This document shows, one piece after another, positions 1 to 7,531 of a stretch of 15,234 bases of DNA (position 1 is the first letter of the stretch; the number at the start of each line of letters is the position of its first letter). Below the pieces are notes generated by a model that had not been told where the DNA came from, ran no database searches, and was given only the letters and a program-made list of their open reading frames with translations. Origin of the DNA: JBBATK01 sp046297095 (lineage in GTDB: Bacteria; Bacteroidota; Ignavibacteria; Kapaibacteriales; NICIL-2); NCBI GenBank assembly GCA_046297095.1, contig JBKCNS010000061.1:1-15234 (forward strand), in the 5' to 3' direction. Made by a program: the position numbers and the translations under genes.

Positions 1-93
1 ACTCCACCCATCATATCTGTCGTATTTTGAAATCAAAACACACGCTACATTTTCATAACACCTTCACCCGCGCGGAATTTCCCCAAGACGACT

Positions 94-861
94 ATGGCAT
101 TACAAGAAGAGTTTGAGCAGCAAGGATTATGGTTGTTTCGATATCGCAGCACCTTGCCGCTTGTATTGTTAGTAGTGGGTTTTTGGGTGTACATGCAAGG
201 TGTGTGTTTCGCTTCTGATGCATTATTGAACAGCGAGTGTTGTATCACCACTACCTACCGAGCGTACTATGAAGCATTGTGTTTGCTGGTAAGTTTAGCG
301 GGACTTGTTATTCGTATCTACACTGTTGGCTACACTCCTGCCAACACCTCGGGACGAAACACCGCAGAGCAGGTGGCCGATACCGTCAACACCACCGGTA
401 TCTACAGCACTGTGCGCCATCCCTTGTACTTGGGGAATTTCTTCATGTGGGTTGGCCCCGCATTGCTTAGCGCAAACCCATGGTTCATCCTTAGCTTCTG
501 TTTAGTGTACTGGTTGTATTACGAGCGCATCATGTTTGCCGAGGAACAGTTTTTGCGTGGGAAGTTTGGGGAGCAGTATACACAGTGGGCGGCTCGAGTA
601 CCGGCCTTTATCCCTTCGCTTAGCAATTTCCAAAAACCCTCGCTACCGTTCAGTGTTCGCAAGGTGTTGAAGAAGGAAAAGAATGGCTTGGCCGCTACCT
701 TCTTCATCTTTTCACTCTTTGATGTTTCCCGAGAGTATGCTCTTGGCACTCACAACTATAACACTGCGTTGCATGCCACTACCGTGCTATCCATTCTGCT
801 GTACATCATACTGCGATATCTGAAGAACAATACCCGCGTTCTGGATGAAGAGGGAAGGTAG
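94..861 (+). CDS. Isoprenylcysteine/phospholipid methyltransferase-like integral membrane protein
   Basis: 255 residues. The central part is the hallmark of the ICMT/PEMT-like membrane methyltransferases: TGIYSTVRHPLYLGNF at about 101-116 (the RHPxYxG SAM/substrate motif), then a membrane stretch, a conserved Glu pair (about 144 and 150), and GKFGEQYTQW...RVPAFIPS to about 175. Hydrophobic segments lie at about 20-38, 58-76, 112-142 and 225-242. By family these enzymes use S-adenosylmethionine to methylate a lipid or lipid-linked acceptor in the membrane. The acceptor cannot be told from sequence. The C-terminal 80 residues after the FIPS motif form a basic stretch followed by another membrane segment, longer than minimal ICMT. 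The ATG at 94 has no clear ribosome site, but the membrane segment begins soon after it and no better start is visible. The gene stands alone and converges with mnmE. The family call is firm, the substrate unknown. Confidence 0.8.
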   Translation: MALQEEFEQQGLWLFRYRSTLPLVLLVVGFWVYMQGVCFASDALLNSECCITTTYRAYYEALCLLVSLAGLVIRIYTVGYTPANTSGRNTAEQVADTVNTTGIYSTVRHPLYLGNFFMWVGPALLSANPWFILSFCLVYWLYYERIMFAEEQFLRGKFGEQYTQWAARVPAFIPSLSNFQKPSLPFSVRKVLKKEKNGLAATFFIFSLFDVSREYALGTHNYNTALHATTVLSILLYIILRYLKNNTRVLDEEGR

Positions 862-891
862 ATGTGTTGATGAGCAGATGTGTTGATAAGT
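860..891. repeat. Two-copy 16-bp tandem repeat
   Basis: AGATGTGTTGATGAGC (860-875) is followed directly by AGATGTGTTGATAAGT (876-891), 14 of 16 positions identical. It starts on the stop codon of the methyltransferase gene. It is probably a local slippage duplication in the spacer between two convergent genes. Confidence 0.6.
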
Positions 892-925
892 AGAAAGGTT
901 CATCAGTAGATGATCTATTCTACTT
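888..925. terminator. Possible bidirectional hairpin between convergent genes
   Basis: AAGTAGAA (888-895) and TTCTACTT (918-925) are perfect inverted arms. Inside the loop CATC (901-904) and GATG (909-912) can also pair. The hairpin lies between the convergent methyltransferase and mnmE genes and overlaps the mnmE stop codon. The stem is AT-rich and there is no long T run, so a terminator role is only plausible. Confidence 0.35.
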
Positions 926-2362
926 CCCAATACAGAAGCCGGCAAACACCGCGTTGATGATGTCCTCGTTGATCACTTCGCCGGTGAATTCTCCAAGCGT
1001 ATCTACTGCGCGCCGCAGCTCGTAGGCAATGGCCTCGGGAAATGCATCCGCGTCCAGTGCAGCCCGAGCGCTGCTGAGCGATGTTTGGGTTTGTTGCAGT
1101 AAATACATATGACGGTCATTGAGCAGCACATCGGTTGCGGTATCAGATCCACTGCGGGCTACACCGCATATATACTCACGCAGCGTGCCCACGTTGTGTC
1201 CTGTTTTGGCTGATAGAGATATTACAGGTACTGTGTTTGAAACCTCACTACTCCCACCACTTCCAACACTCTCAGCGCCCGCTACATCACACTTGTTGTA
1301 CACAAGCACTACATGTTTCTGCGGGTGTGTGGAAACAATTTCATCCACAATCTTCATAGCATCACGCACATCTGTGGAGAAATCGTGGACAACAACAATC
1401 ATGTGGCTTTCGGAGATCATTGCTGAACCGCGTTCCATTCCTTCTACCTCAACGATATCGTTGGATGTTCTTATGCCTGCGGTGTCGCAAAGTTGAAACC
1501 GCAACCCATCCCACATCACTGATTCTTGAATGTAATCCCGCGTAGTGCCCGCCACCTTGTGAACGATAGAGCGATCAAAACCTAGTAGCGCGTTGTAGAG
1601 GGAGGATTTTCCCGCATTAGGTTTTCCTACAAGCGCCACTTTGTATCCACTACGAAGAACCACCGATGCATGATAGCCGCGCGCGGTGTTGTCACAGAAT
1701 TCCGCCACCGAGTCTATAAGCTCTATAAGTTTTTCACGAGATACAAACTCAACATCCTCTTGTGCAAAATCAAGCTCCAATTCCAGGAAGGCACACAGGT
1801 CTATAAGTCTGCTTCGCATGGAACGTATATTCTCCTTGAACGCTCCAAGTAACTGACGGCCGGCCACGCGTGCACCTGCCTCGGACGAAGCATGGATGAG
1901 ATCTGCAACAGATTCCACCTGCGTTAAGTCCAGCTTGCCGTTTACAAACGCTCTCTGTGTGAATTCTCCCGGCCTAGCCAAGCGCGCCCCCACATCAAGC
2001 AGCGCAGCGATAATCATCTGTGGAACCACCTCGCCTCCGTGGCAACCAATCTCTACTACATCCTCGCCGGTGTAGGAGTGTGGCGCCCTGAACACTGAAC
2101 ACGTTACCGTATCCAAGGTATCGCTGGGTGTGTGGCTAGATGGGAGATCTACATTCTTCTCTGTCTCACCTTCTTCCTCAACCACGCGACGAAGTTTACC
2201 ATACACGATAGTGTGCGATGCTGCATCGGATATTTTTGTACGCGCGTGGAAGAGTTTATCAACAAGCGCAAATGCCTGCGGCCCGGAAACCCGGATCACA
2301 GCCAGGCCACCAACGCCCGGAGCTGTTGCGAGTGCACAGATTGTATCGTTTGTTGAGATCAT
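920..2362 (-). CDS. mnmE: tRNA uridine-5-carboxymethylaminomethyl modification GTPase MnmE (TrmE)
   Basis: 480 residues from the ATG whose complement is at 2360-2362. An in-frame ATG 33 bases upstream would add 11 residues before the conserved TIxALATAPG-type opening, so I chose the shorter form. MnmE with MnmG installs the (carboxymethyl)aminomethyl group at U34 of certain tRNAs, using methylene-tetrahydrofolate and GTP. Visible parts: the N-terminal folate-binding domain with SYTGEDVVEIGCHGG (96-110) and PGEFTQRAFVNGKLDLTQ (131-148); a helical domain; a G domain with P-loop GKPNAGKS (246-253), TTRD (273-276), DTAG (293-296), NKCD (356-359) and SAK (384-386); and the C-terminal FCIGK with the catalytic Cys at 477. 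All key motifs are intact. Slightly long for the family (about 450-460): an acidic/Ser-rich insert lies at about 61-84 and a Gly/Ser stretch at about 362-376. Confidence 0.97.
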   Translation of the reverse strand: MISTNDTICALATAPGVGGLAVIRVSGPQAFALVDKLFHARTKISDAASHTIVYGKLRRVVEEEGETEKNVDLPSSHTPSDTLDTVTCSVFRAPHSYTGEDVVEIGCHGGEVVPQMIIAALLDVGARLARPGEFTQRAFVNGKLDLTQVESVADLIHASSEAGARVAGRQLLGAFKENIRSMRSRLIDLCAFLELELDFAQEDVEFVSREKLIELIDSVAEFCDNTARGYHASVVLRSGYKVALVGKPNAGKSSLYNALLGFDRSIVHKVAGTTRDYIQESVMWDGLRFQLCDTAGIRTSNDIVEVEGMERGSAMISESHMIVVVHDFSTDVRDAMKIVDEIVSTHPQKHVVLVYNKCDVAGAESVGSGGSSEVSNTVPVISLSAKTGHNVGTLREYICGVARSGSDTATDVLLNDRHMYLLQQTQTSLSSARAALDADAFPEAIAYELRRAVDTLGEFTGEVINEDIINAVFAGFCIGK

Positions 2363-2445
2363 TGTAAATACGTACGCGCTATATCGAGTGTACATTAAAA
2401 AACTGACTACATCTAACCGCTACGTGACCACTACATAACCACTAC
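2363..2445. promoter_or_regulatory. Divergent intergenic region between mnmE and birA
   Basis: 83 bp separate the divergent mnmE and birA start codons, so at least one promoter for each direction should lie here or overlap the coding ends. I see no convincing -35/-10 or Bacteroidota-type (-33 TTTG / -7 TAnnTTTG) pair. Two copies of ACCACTACAT (2427-2436 and 2438-2447) lie just upstream of birA, the second overlapping its ATG. Confidence 0.4.
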
Positions 2446-3504
2446 ATGACTCCAACCCACACAAATCATCACCACATAGAGCACAGTGTATATGCCGGTG
2501 TAACGGTAGTGGACTGCAAATATGCGGAGTGTGGTTCTACCAACGAAGAAGCCGCCAACCTGCTCCGCCGCGCCCGCGCAGGAGAGAACGCTGAGTGGTT
2601 CAACGAGCATGATCACGCAATGTTGCACGAACACGCGAACGCATCCTCTACTTCGCACACACATCTTCCTGTAGTTGTCTCTGCGGAGTATCAAACACGT
2701 GGTCGCGGGCGCCGCGGCAAGGAGTGGCATGGCAACGCCGGCGAAAATCTTTACATATCGGTCGGTCTTCCCGCGCCTACCTGGACTAAACATCTTGCCG
2801 ATTACCAGTTACTGGGTTGCATGGCGGTGTGCGCAGCGCTCGAGCAGATATTAAACACTGATACGAACCCCCCTTCTTCAAATGATACTACCTCCCAAAG
2901 TCCATCCCAAAGTCCGTACTCTGTGCAAGTGAAATATCCCAATGATGTTTTGCTTGGTGCACACTCATCAGCTGCGGGTGCAAGCAAAGTATGTGGAATA
3001 CTTGTGGAAACCGAGTTTCGCGGTTCCGAGTTAGGCCATGTTGTATGCGGCATGGGAGTGAATGTGAACCAGCTGGAGTTTCCTACAAACCCTACACTCA
3101 ACGCTACCTCCATGCGCCTTGTAGCGGGAAGGGATTTTGATGTACTGGAAGTGCGCCAACTAGTATTGCAAAAATTCTTCGAACTCTTGAACACTAGTTC
3201 TGATACGGTGTTCGCGGCATGGGAGCAAAAATTGAATCTCAACGACAAACGCATCTGTACCATGCACTCAACCAACGATGTACAAGCAACCCATACCACT
3301 ACTAACACCACAACCCACGCCTACACTGTAGTGTGTGTGCAACGTGACGGTATGATTCGCGTTCGCGAACCACAGAACATCGAAGGTGGTGGTGAGGTTG
3401 CTGTATCACCCCACGGCGAGTTTGTACTATCGCCGGATGCTACATCGTTTCGTGTGTGCGCGGCAGATGGTTCGTGTTGCGAGCAAGCATCATCCTTAAC
3501 TTGA
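2446..3504 (+). CDS. birA: Biotin-[acetyl-CoA-carboxylase] ligase (class I BirA)
   Basis: 352 residues. It activates biotin with ATP to biotinyl-AMP and transfers it to the lysine of biotin carboxyl carrier domains. Visible: GSTNEEA (30-36), the adenylate-binding GRGRRGKEW (86-94), NLYISV (101-106), KYPND (163-167; the usual form is KWPND), the KxxGILVE segment with the likely catalytic Lys at 181, and GMGVNVN (202-208), followed by a C-terminal SH3-like part. There is no N-terminal winged helix, so this is an enzyme-only class I ligase and not a repressor. Odd features are two low-complexity inserts: a His-rich one at about 50-73 (HDHAMLHEHANAS..THTH) and a Ser/Asn/Gln-rich one at about 137-158, plus a Thr-rich stretch near 282-291. 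coaX follows 32 bp downstream in the same direction, a common pairing of cofactor genes. Confidence 0.93.
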   Translation: MTPTHTNHHHIEHSVYAGVTVVDCKYAECGSTNEEAANLLRRARAGENAEWFNEHDHAMLHEHANASSTSHTHLPVVVSAEYQTRGRGRRGKEWHGNAGENLYISVGLPAPTWTKHLADYQLLGCMAVCAALEQILNTDTNPPSSNDTTSQSPSQSPYSVQVKYPNDVLLGAHSSAAGASKVCGILVETEFRGSELGHVVCGMGVNVNQLEFPTNPTLNATSMRLVAGRDFDVLEVRQLVLQKFFELLNTSSDTVFAAWEQKLNLNDKRICTMHSTNDVQATHTTTNTTTHAYTVVCVQRDGMIRVREPQNIEGGGEVAVSPHGEFVLSPDATSFRVCAADGSCCEQASSLT

Positions 3505-3536
3505 GTTTAGGAATTGGAACGACGCATACCTTCACC

Positions 3537-4355
3537 ATGAACGCTGCTAAGAAATCTCCGTCCCTTACTCGCGCCGCATCTGCTCGGCAAAACTCCGCTA
3601 ACATCATTGCTGTGGATTGCGGGAACTCGCGTGTAAAGATTAGCGATGGCCATGTGGTGATGAGTGTGGATGGCTCAAAAGATCTTACAAGATTTTTCGC
3701 GCATCGCCCAGACTACGTGGTTGCGTGGAGTTCGGTGCAGCCCGCCACCTGGAACACCATAAAAAAAATGTGCAGCAAACACCGTACTATTGATGTATTA
3801 AAAGCAGTGCACACGCACTCCCCGCTGCGAGCGGTGAAAGCAGTAGGAGCCGGCAGCGATAGAGTACTCGGATGCGCGGGCGCGTTGTTTCTTCGTGGCA
3901 ACGGAACGTGTATTACCATCGACTGCGGCACCGCCACAACCATCAACATTGTAAATGCTCGGCGCGAGTTCATTGGAGGAATGATTTTTCCCGGGCTTCG
4001 GCTCATGGCGCAGTCGCTCAACGAACACACCGCGCAACTGCCGAACGTCGCTTTTGATGAGCCTGCACACCGCATGGATACTACGCCCGGAGCAAACACC
4101 ACGGCGGCAATTCGCAGTGGTTTACTCCATGCTACTGCCGGCGGCATTGTTTCGGCCGTGCATGCTGCGCACAAACAACTACGCACCACAGATATTCCTG
4201 TGTATATCACCGGTGGCAACGCAGCTATTCTACTTCCTATATTGAAGCCTCAACTTTCGTTTCAGCATGTACCGGATCTTGTGCTCGACGCAATACGACG
4301 TATTGCCATGGAAGTAATGAAGGAAGAAGGATTGGAAGAAACGAAGGCGTCATAG
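3537..4355 (+). CDS. coaX: Type III pantothenate kinase CoaX
   Basis: 272 residues from the ATG at 3537. It phosphorylates pantothenate with ATP, the first step of coenzyme A synthesis. The family motifs are all present: the phosphate-binding AVDCGNSRVKI near 25-35, GAGSDR (104-109, with the catalytic Asp at 108), IDCGTATT (128-135), GGMIFPGL (147-154), IRSGLLHATAGGI (192-204) and TGGN (225-228). The usual type III enzyme begins almost at the DxGNT motif. Here about 22 Lys/Ser/Ala-rich residues precede it. An in-frame start further upstream at 3456 would overlap birA and add a sequence unlike the family, so the ATG at 3537 is preferred. No strong ribosome-binding site is visible. Cotranscription with birA and the following permease (19-bp gap) is likely. 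Confidence 0.93.
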   Translation: MNAAKKSPSLTRAASARQNSANIIAVDCGNSRVKISDGHVVMSVDGSKDLTRFFAHRPDYVVAWSSVQPATWNTIKKMCSKHRTIDVLKAVHTHSPLRAVKAVGAGSDRVLGCAGALFLRGNGTCITIDCGTATTINIVNARREFIGGMIFPGLRLMAQSLNEHTAQLPNVAFDEPAHRMDTTPGANTTAAIRSGLLHATAGGIVSAVHAAHKQLRTTDIPVYITGGNAAILLPILKPQLSFQHVPDLVLDAIRRIAMEVMKEEGLEETKAS

Positions 4356-4374
4356 TCTCACGCATCTTGCGCTC

Positions 4375-5739
4375 ATGTCTCATTCAACCACATATCACAC
4401 GCATAGTTCGCAGCCGCCGCCGCACAAGCCGCTAAAACGGCGCGGCAAGCTTCGCACCATGCAACTCGCTGCGGTGGTGATGATGACAATTTCCGGTGGG
4501 CCCTATGGCTTGGAGCCCTTGCTCAACTATGTGGGTTCCCATGGCGCCATGGCGCTGCTACTGCTTACGCCGTTGTTGTGGGATATACCCACCATGCTTG
4601 CAGTGCTTGAGCTTAATAGCATGATGCCCGTTACCGGAGGTTATTACCAATGGGTGAAAAGGGCGTTGGGACTGCGCTTCGCCTGGTACGAAGGATTGTG
4701 GACCTGGTTGTACACCTTTGTGGATCTTGCTATTTATCCTGTGCTCTTTGTTGAGTACGTGAGTTTTATAGTGCCCGAAGTGATGGCCTTCAAGATTCCC
4801 ATTTGTTTGTTGATAATATGGTCGTCGGCATATCTGAACATTCGCGGTATAGTGCCCGTGGGTAAAGTATCAGAGGTGTTAGGACTGGCGGTGATCACTC
4901 CCTTTGTGGTAATGCTTGGAGTGTTTGCGTGGGGCCATGGCAGCGGCGCTCTTACCGTGCCCGCACCTTCGCTGAATAATTTGAGTTTGGCATCCCTTGG
5001 AATGGGCTTGTACACCGTGATGTGGAATTTCCTCGGATGGGATAATGTGACCACCTATGCCGACGAAGTTGCTAAACCTGTGCGCTCGTATGTGAAGTCC
5101 GTCGGCACATCGTTCATCGTGATCTTTGTGATCTACTTTATTGCTATTGTGCTCGCCTCCGGCTCCGGTGTGTCGTTCAGCGAATTGGAGGAAAAAGGTT
5201 TTCCTATGTTGGGGACAGCAATTGGTGGGCAATGGCTGGGAGTATTGGTAGCGCTGGGCGGTATGGCAAGTGGCCTCGGGTTATACAGTAGTGTGTTACT
5301 ATCTGTGTCTCGTATTCCCAAAGTGATGGCCGAAGACAAACTTTTGCCGGCTGCGGTTATGCGTGAGCATCCGCAGTACGGAACGCCCGTAGTTTCTATT
5401 CTGATTTGTTCGGTAGTGGTAAGTGTGATGATCATGCTGTCGTTCGCTGAGCTGCTCATCATGGATGTGATTATCTACGGCGCGGCGCTCTCACTGGAGT
5501 TCGTGGCACTGGTGGTGCTGCGACGCCGCGAGCCCGATGTACCGAGACCATTCCGCATACCGCTTCCCACGAAACTTCTTCCTGCGTTTTTTGCGTTGCC
5601 AATGCTGGTGTATGCCACCGCTTTGGTGGGTGTGAGTATAAGCGAAGAGCATGCGCTGCTCCCCACCGCAATTGCGCTTGGCGTGTTGGTACTCGGCGAG
5701 GTGTTGTGGCGAGTGGTGAAGCCGAGAGCGGTTCGATAG
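4375..5739 (+). CDS. APC-superfamily permease, polyamine/amino-acid transporter type
   Basis: 454 residues, mostly hydrophobic, with about twelve membrane segments from residue 28 to 447. The first segment carries SGGPYGLEPLL (40-50), and DIPTMLAVLELNSMMPVTGGYYQWV (70-94) follows; both are the substrate-site motifs of the APC fold. The SGGP(F/Y)GxE form, the TGGYxxWV motif and GWDNVTTYADEVAKPVRSY (221-239) closely recall the polyamine:proton symporter/LAT-type branch known from plants and protists. Polyamine or amino-acid uptake is therefore the best guess, but the substrate cannot be fixed from sequence. The N-terminus is a soluble His/Pro/Lys-rich tail of about 27 residues. The gene starts 19 bp after coaX and is followed by a terminator, so it is probably the last gene of the birA-coaX cluster. 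Confidence 0.87.
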   Translation: MSHSTTYHTHSSQPPPHKPLKRRGKLRTMQLAAVVMMTISGGPYGLEPLLNYVGSHGAMALLLLTPLLWDIPTMLAVLELNSMMPVTGGYYQWVKRALGLRFAWYEGLWTWLYTFVDLAIYPVLFVEYVSFIVPEVMAFKIPICLLIIWSSAYLNIRGIVPVGKVSEVLGLAVITPFVVMLGVFAWGHGSGALTVPAPSLNNLSLASLGMGLYTVMWNFLGWDNVTTYADEVAKPVRSYVKSVGTSFIVIFVIYFIAIVLASGSGVSFSELEEKGFPMLGTAIGGQWLGVLVALGGMASGLGLYSSVLLSVSRIPKVMAEDKLLPAAVMREHPQYGTPVVSILICSVVVSVMIMLSFAELLIMDVIIYGAALSLEFVALVVLRRREPDVPRPFRIPLPTKLLPAFFALPMLVYATALVGVSISEEHALLPTAIALGVLVLGEVLWRVVKPRAVR

Positions 5740-5751
5740 GACTACGCTTTT

Positions 5752-5777
5752 AGCTATACCCGGCCGGGGTAGTTTTT
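5752..5777 (+). terminator. Rho-independent terminator after the permease gene
   Basis: The arms AGCTAT(A)CCC and GGGGTAGTT fold around a GGCC loop with one bulged A and G-T wobbles, and run straight into a five-T run (5773-5777). It lies 12 bp after the permease stop codon and would end the birA-coaX-permease transcript. Confidence 0.65.
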
Positions 5778-5851
5778 GATAGGTACCTGTTTTTGTGCGG
5801 TTGGTAGTATATATCTTTCCTTATATCAGTTCTTGTTGCGTAACGTGTAGA

Positions 5852-6751
5852 ATGCAATCCAGCTCAACTTCCAACCAATCCCCCAACCCACAATCCTCCA
5901 ATCCTGTTTGGAGCGCGTGGAATGCTGCGGACTTCACACCTTTCGGGTTGTGGATGCTTACAATACTGTTCGCTGCACTGGGCGCCGGATCTGCACTTCA
6001 GACACAAGCGATTACCATTTTTCTTGTAGTGGGTTTGGTAACTATTGGAATACCGCACGGAGCTGTGGACCATTTGCTGGACTCCGGTATGTGGAACGCT
6101 AAGCAAACACCTGCGTTTATTCTTGGCTACCTGGCCAAGGCGGCAGCGATGGCTCTACTTTGGATATATTTTCCAACCCCCGCCTTTGTATTCTTTATTG
6201 TGTATTCGGCCTTCCACTTTGGTGAAGCCGACGGTAAACAATGGGGGTTTAGCCGCATCGAGTCTGTGCTTTGGGGATGTTCGGTAATCACATACATGCT
6301 TTGCACGCACAGTGAGGAAACAACAGCCATTATTCAAACTATGGATATTGGCATGCGCTGCCCGGCTATACCGTTCTACTCGCTATTGCCGTGGCTTGCG
6401 TGGTCTGCCGTGCGGCGATCGACTACGCTTGCTATAACCGTAATGTGGATTATGGCGGCTAGTATGCTTCCACTGCTTGCGGTGTTTGGAATGTACTTTA
6501 TTGGACAACATAGCTTCACCAGCTGGGTGCATATATGCAAACAACTGGGTCGATCCCAGCGCAGTGTGTGGCTGCATACGTTACCTTTCAACATAGGCGC
6601 ATGGCTGCTTTTGGGCTTCTTTGTTTGGATGTGGCCCCACTCCGAATACTCCGCTACTGCGTATAGCGGAACCTTCTTCATCTTTGTGGCGTGCATAAGC
6701 TTCCCCCATGTGGTAGAGATGCACTGGATGTACAAGAATTTTCGATTGTAG
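5852..6751 (+). CDS. blh: Brp/Blh-family beta-carotene 15,15'-dioxygenase
   Basis: 299 residues from the ATG at 5852. A GTG at 5795 would extend it to 318 residues, but the extra part looks unlike the family. Members are iron-dependent membrane enzymes that cleave beta-carotene into two retinals, usually for a rhodopsin. The sequence has a polar N-terminal tail of about 25 residues, then about eight membrane segments. Family motifs are GIPHGAVDHLL (66-76), SAFHFGEAD (119-127), YFIGQHSFTSW (215-225) and FPHVVEMHW (284-292), which supply the histidines expected to bind iron. The usual HSxRH-like signature after the third motif reads HSFTS here, so one histidine often cited as a ligand appears to be missing or shifted (His227 or His291 could replace it). 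No rhodopsin or carotenoid gene lies in the window. The gene follows a terminator and is probably transcribed alone. Confidence 0.85.
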   Translation: MQSSSTSNQSPNPQSSNPVWSAWNAADFTPFGLWMLTILFAALGAGSALQTQAITIFLVVGLVTIGIPHGAVDHLLDSGMWNAKQTPAFILGYLAKAAAMALLWIYFPTPAFVFFIVYSAFHFGEADGKQWGFSRIESVLWGCSVITYMLCTHSEETTAIIQTMDIGMRCPAIPFYSLLPWLAWSAVRRSTTLAITVMWIMAASMLPLLAVFGMYFIGQHSFTSWVHICKQLGRSQRSVWLHTLPFNIGAWLLLGFFVWMWPHSEYSATAYSGTFFIFVACISFPHVVEMHWMYKNFRL

Positions 6752-6836
6752 TATCACTTCACAGTCGTCTGCATCATTGTCGAAATTGTATCCTACACCC
6801 ACTTCTTTATTCTCACAAAATCACATTTGAGTTTCA

Positions 6837-7499
6837 ATGCGGAATACCCGAACCATGACCCTCGTTTCACTGTTTATCTTCTTGCTCGCCTCCACTCTGC
6901 ACTCACAGAGCGTGTGCGAGAAACTCCACGTTGTAAATGTATCGCCGGACACTTCTCAATCCGGGGAGTATGTGGTGTCTATCGCCTACAAAGCCGGTTC
7001 CAATGAGTTGCTCAGCAATCCTCGAGTAATAAACGTCATCGATTGCAAAGGTGACACTATCGCCACCGGCGAGATGTTTTATTTCGGGCAGCTCGGTGCC
7101 ACTACACAGGCCTATCCAATAAAACTCACCACCAAAGATTCAATGGGGTGTTATCCACTAACGGCCACCTTTGTTGCTAACAACACGTCAGGCGGTTCCG
7201 ACACCTGTAAGCTGGTGTTTGGCACTACTGGTGTAGAAGATGACAGCAACGACAAGACGAATCCACCGCATACATTATCAATTGCTCTTTATCCCAATCC
7301 GGCAACTGATGAACTTGTAATAGCAACCCCGGATTATCGAACAGCGCAACAATTCCAAATTGTGGATGCGTGCGGAAGAATATGTTTCGAGGGTACTATC
7401 ACCTCCGCTCGAACACGCATCGATACTCGCTTCCCGGCGCCGGGGGTGTATGGTCTCGTTATTAATAATGTTCCCGCAATAACTTTTGTTGTTCCGTAG
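6837..7499 (+). CDS. Exported protein with C-terminal type IX secretion sorting domain
   Basis: 220 residues. An N-terminal signal peptide (basic MRNTR, hydrophobic core 7-20, likely cleavage after about residue 23 at LHSQ-S) is followed by a beta-rich, Thr/Ser-rich mature region (about 25-130) with four cysteines (27, 70, 105, 124) that could form disulfides. This region looks like an Ig-like or PapD-like sandwich, but I do not recognise a named family. An acidic Asn/Asp/Pro linker (134-145) leads into a typical Por/T9SS type A sorting domain: LYPNPATDEL (151-160), then IVDACGR, TRIDTRFPAPGVYGLVI (193-209) and a final beta strand. Such domains direct proteins through the outer membrane by T9SS and are cleaved off. 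The DNA of this domain recurs at 10915-10995. No function can be assigned to the mature part. Confidence 0.83.
   Translation: MRNTRTMTLVSLFIFLLASTLHSQSVCEKLHVVNVSPDTSQSGEYVVSIAYKAGSNELLSNPRVINVIDCKGDTIATGEMFYFGQLGATTQAYPIKLTTKDSMGCYPLTATFVANNTSGGSDTCKLVFGTTGVEDDSNDKTNPPHTLSIALYPNPATDELVIATPDYRTAQQFQIVDACGRICFEGTITSARTRIDTRFPAPGVYGLVINNVPAITFVVP
7371..7451 (+). repeat. Direct repeat, left copy (within T9SS sorting-domain DNA)
   Basis: 81 bp encoding CGRICFEGTITSARTRIDTR and the following FPAPGVY. It matches 10915-10995 in the same orientation at 73 of 81 positions by hand alignment, with no gaps. The pair flanks the AraC-family gene and the PDZ-hydrolase-propeller gene. Confidence 0.8.
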
Positions 7500-7531
7500 G
7501 TTTTTGGTCTCTGTTAATTGTATTGTTTGTC

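Noticed and set aside
2802..3311. A 169-codon open frame on the minus strand inside birA
   Set aside because: It lies opposite a clear BirA with all family motifs, and its own translation is low-complexity with no recognisable domain.
3456..3536. An upstream start for coaX overlapping birA
   Set aside because: It would add 27 residues unlike any type III pantothenate kinase and force an overlap of about 50 bp with birA.
3713..4219. A 168-codon open frame on the minus strand inside coaX
   Set aside because: It is the reverse shadow of a well-conserved CoaX; the product is Cys/Ala/Pro-rich without family features.
6376..6735. A 119-codon minus-strand frame inside the Blh gene
   Set aside because: It is the reverse of the membrane segments and histidine motifs of a convincing dioxygenase.
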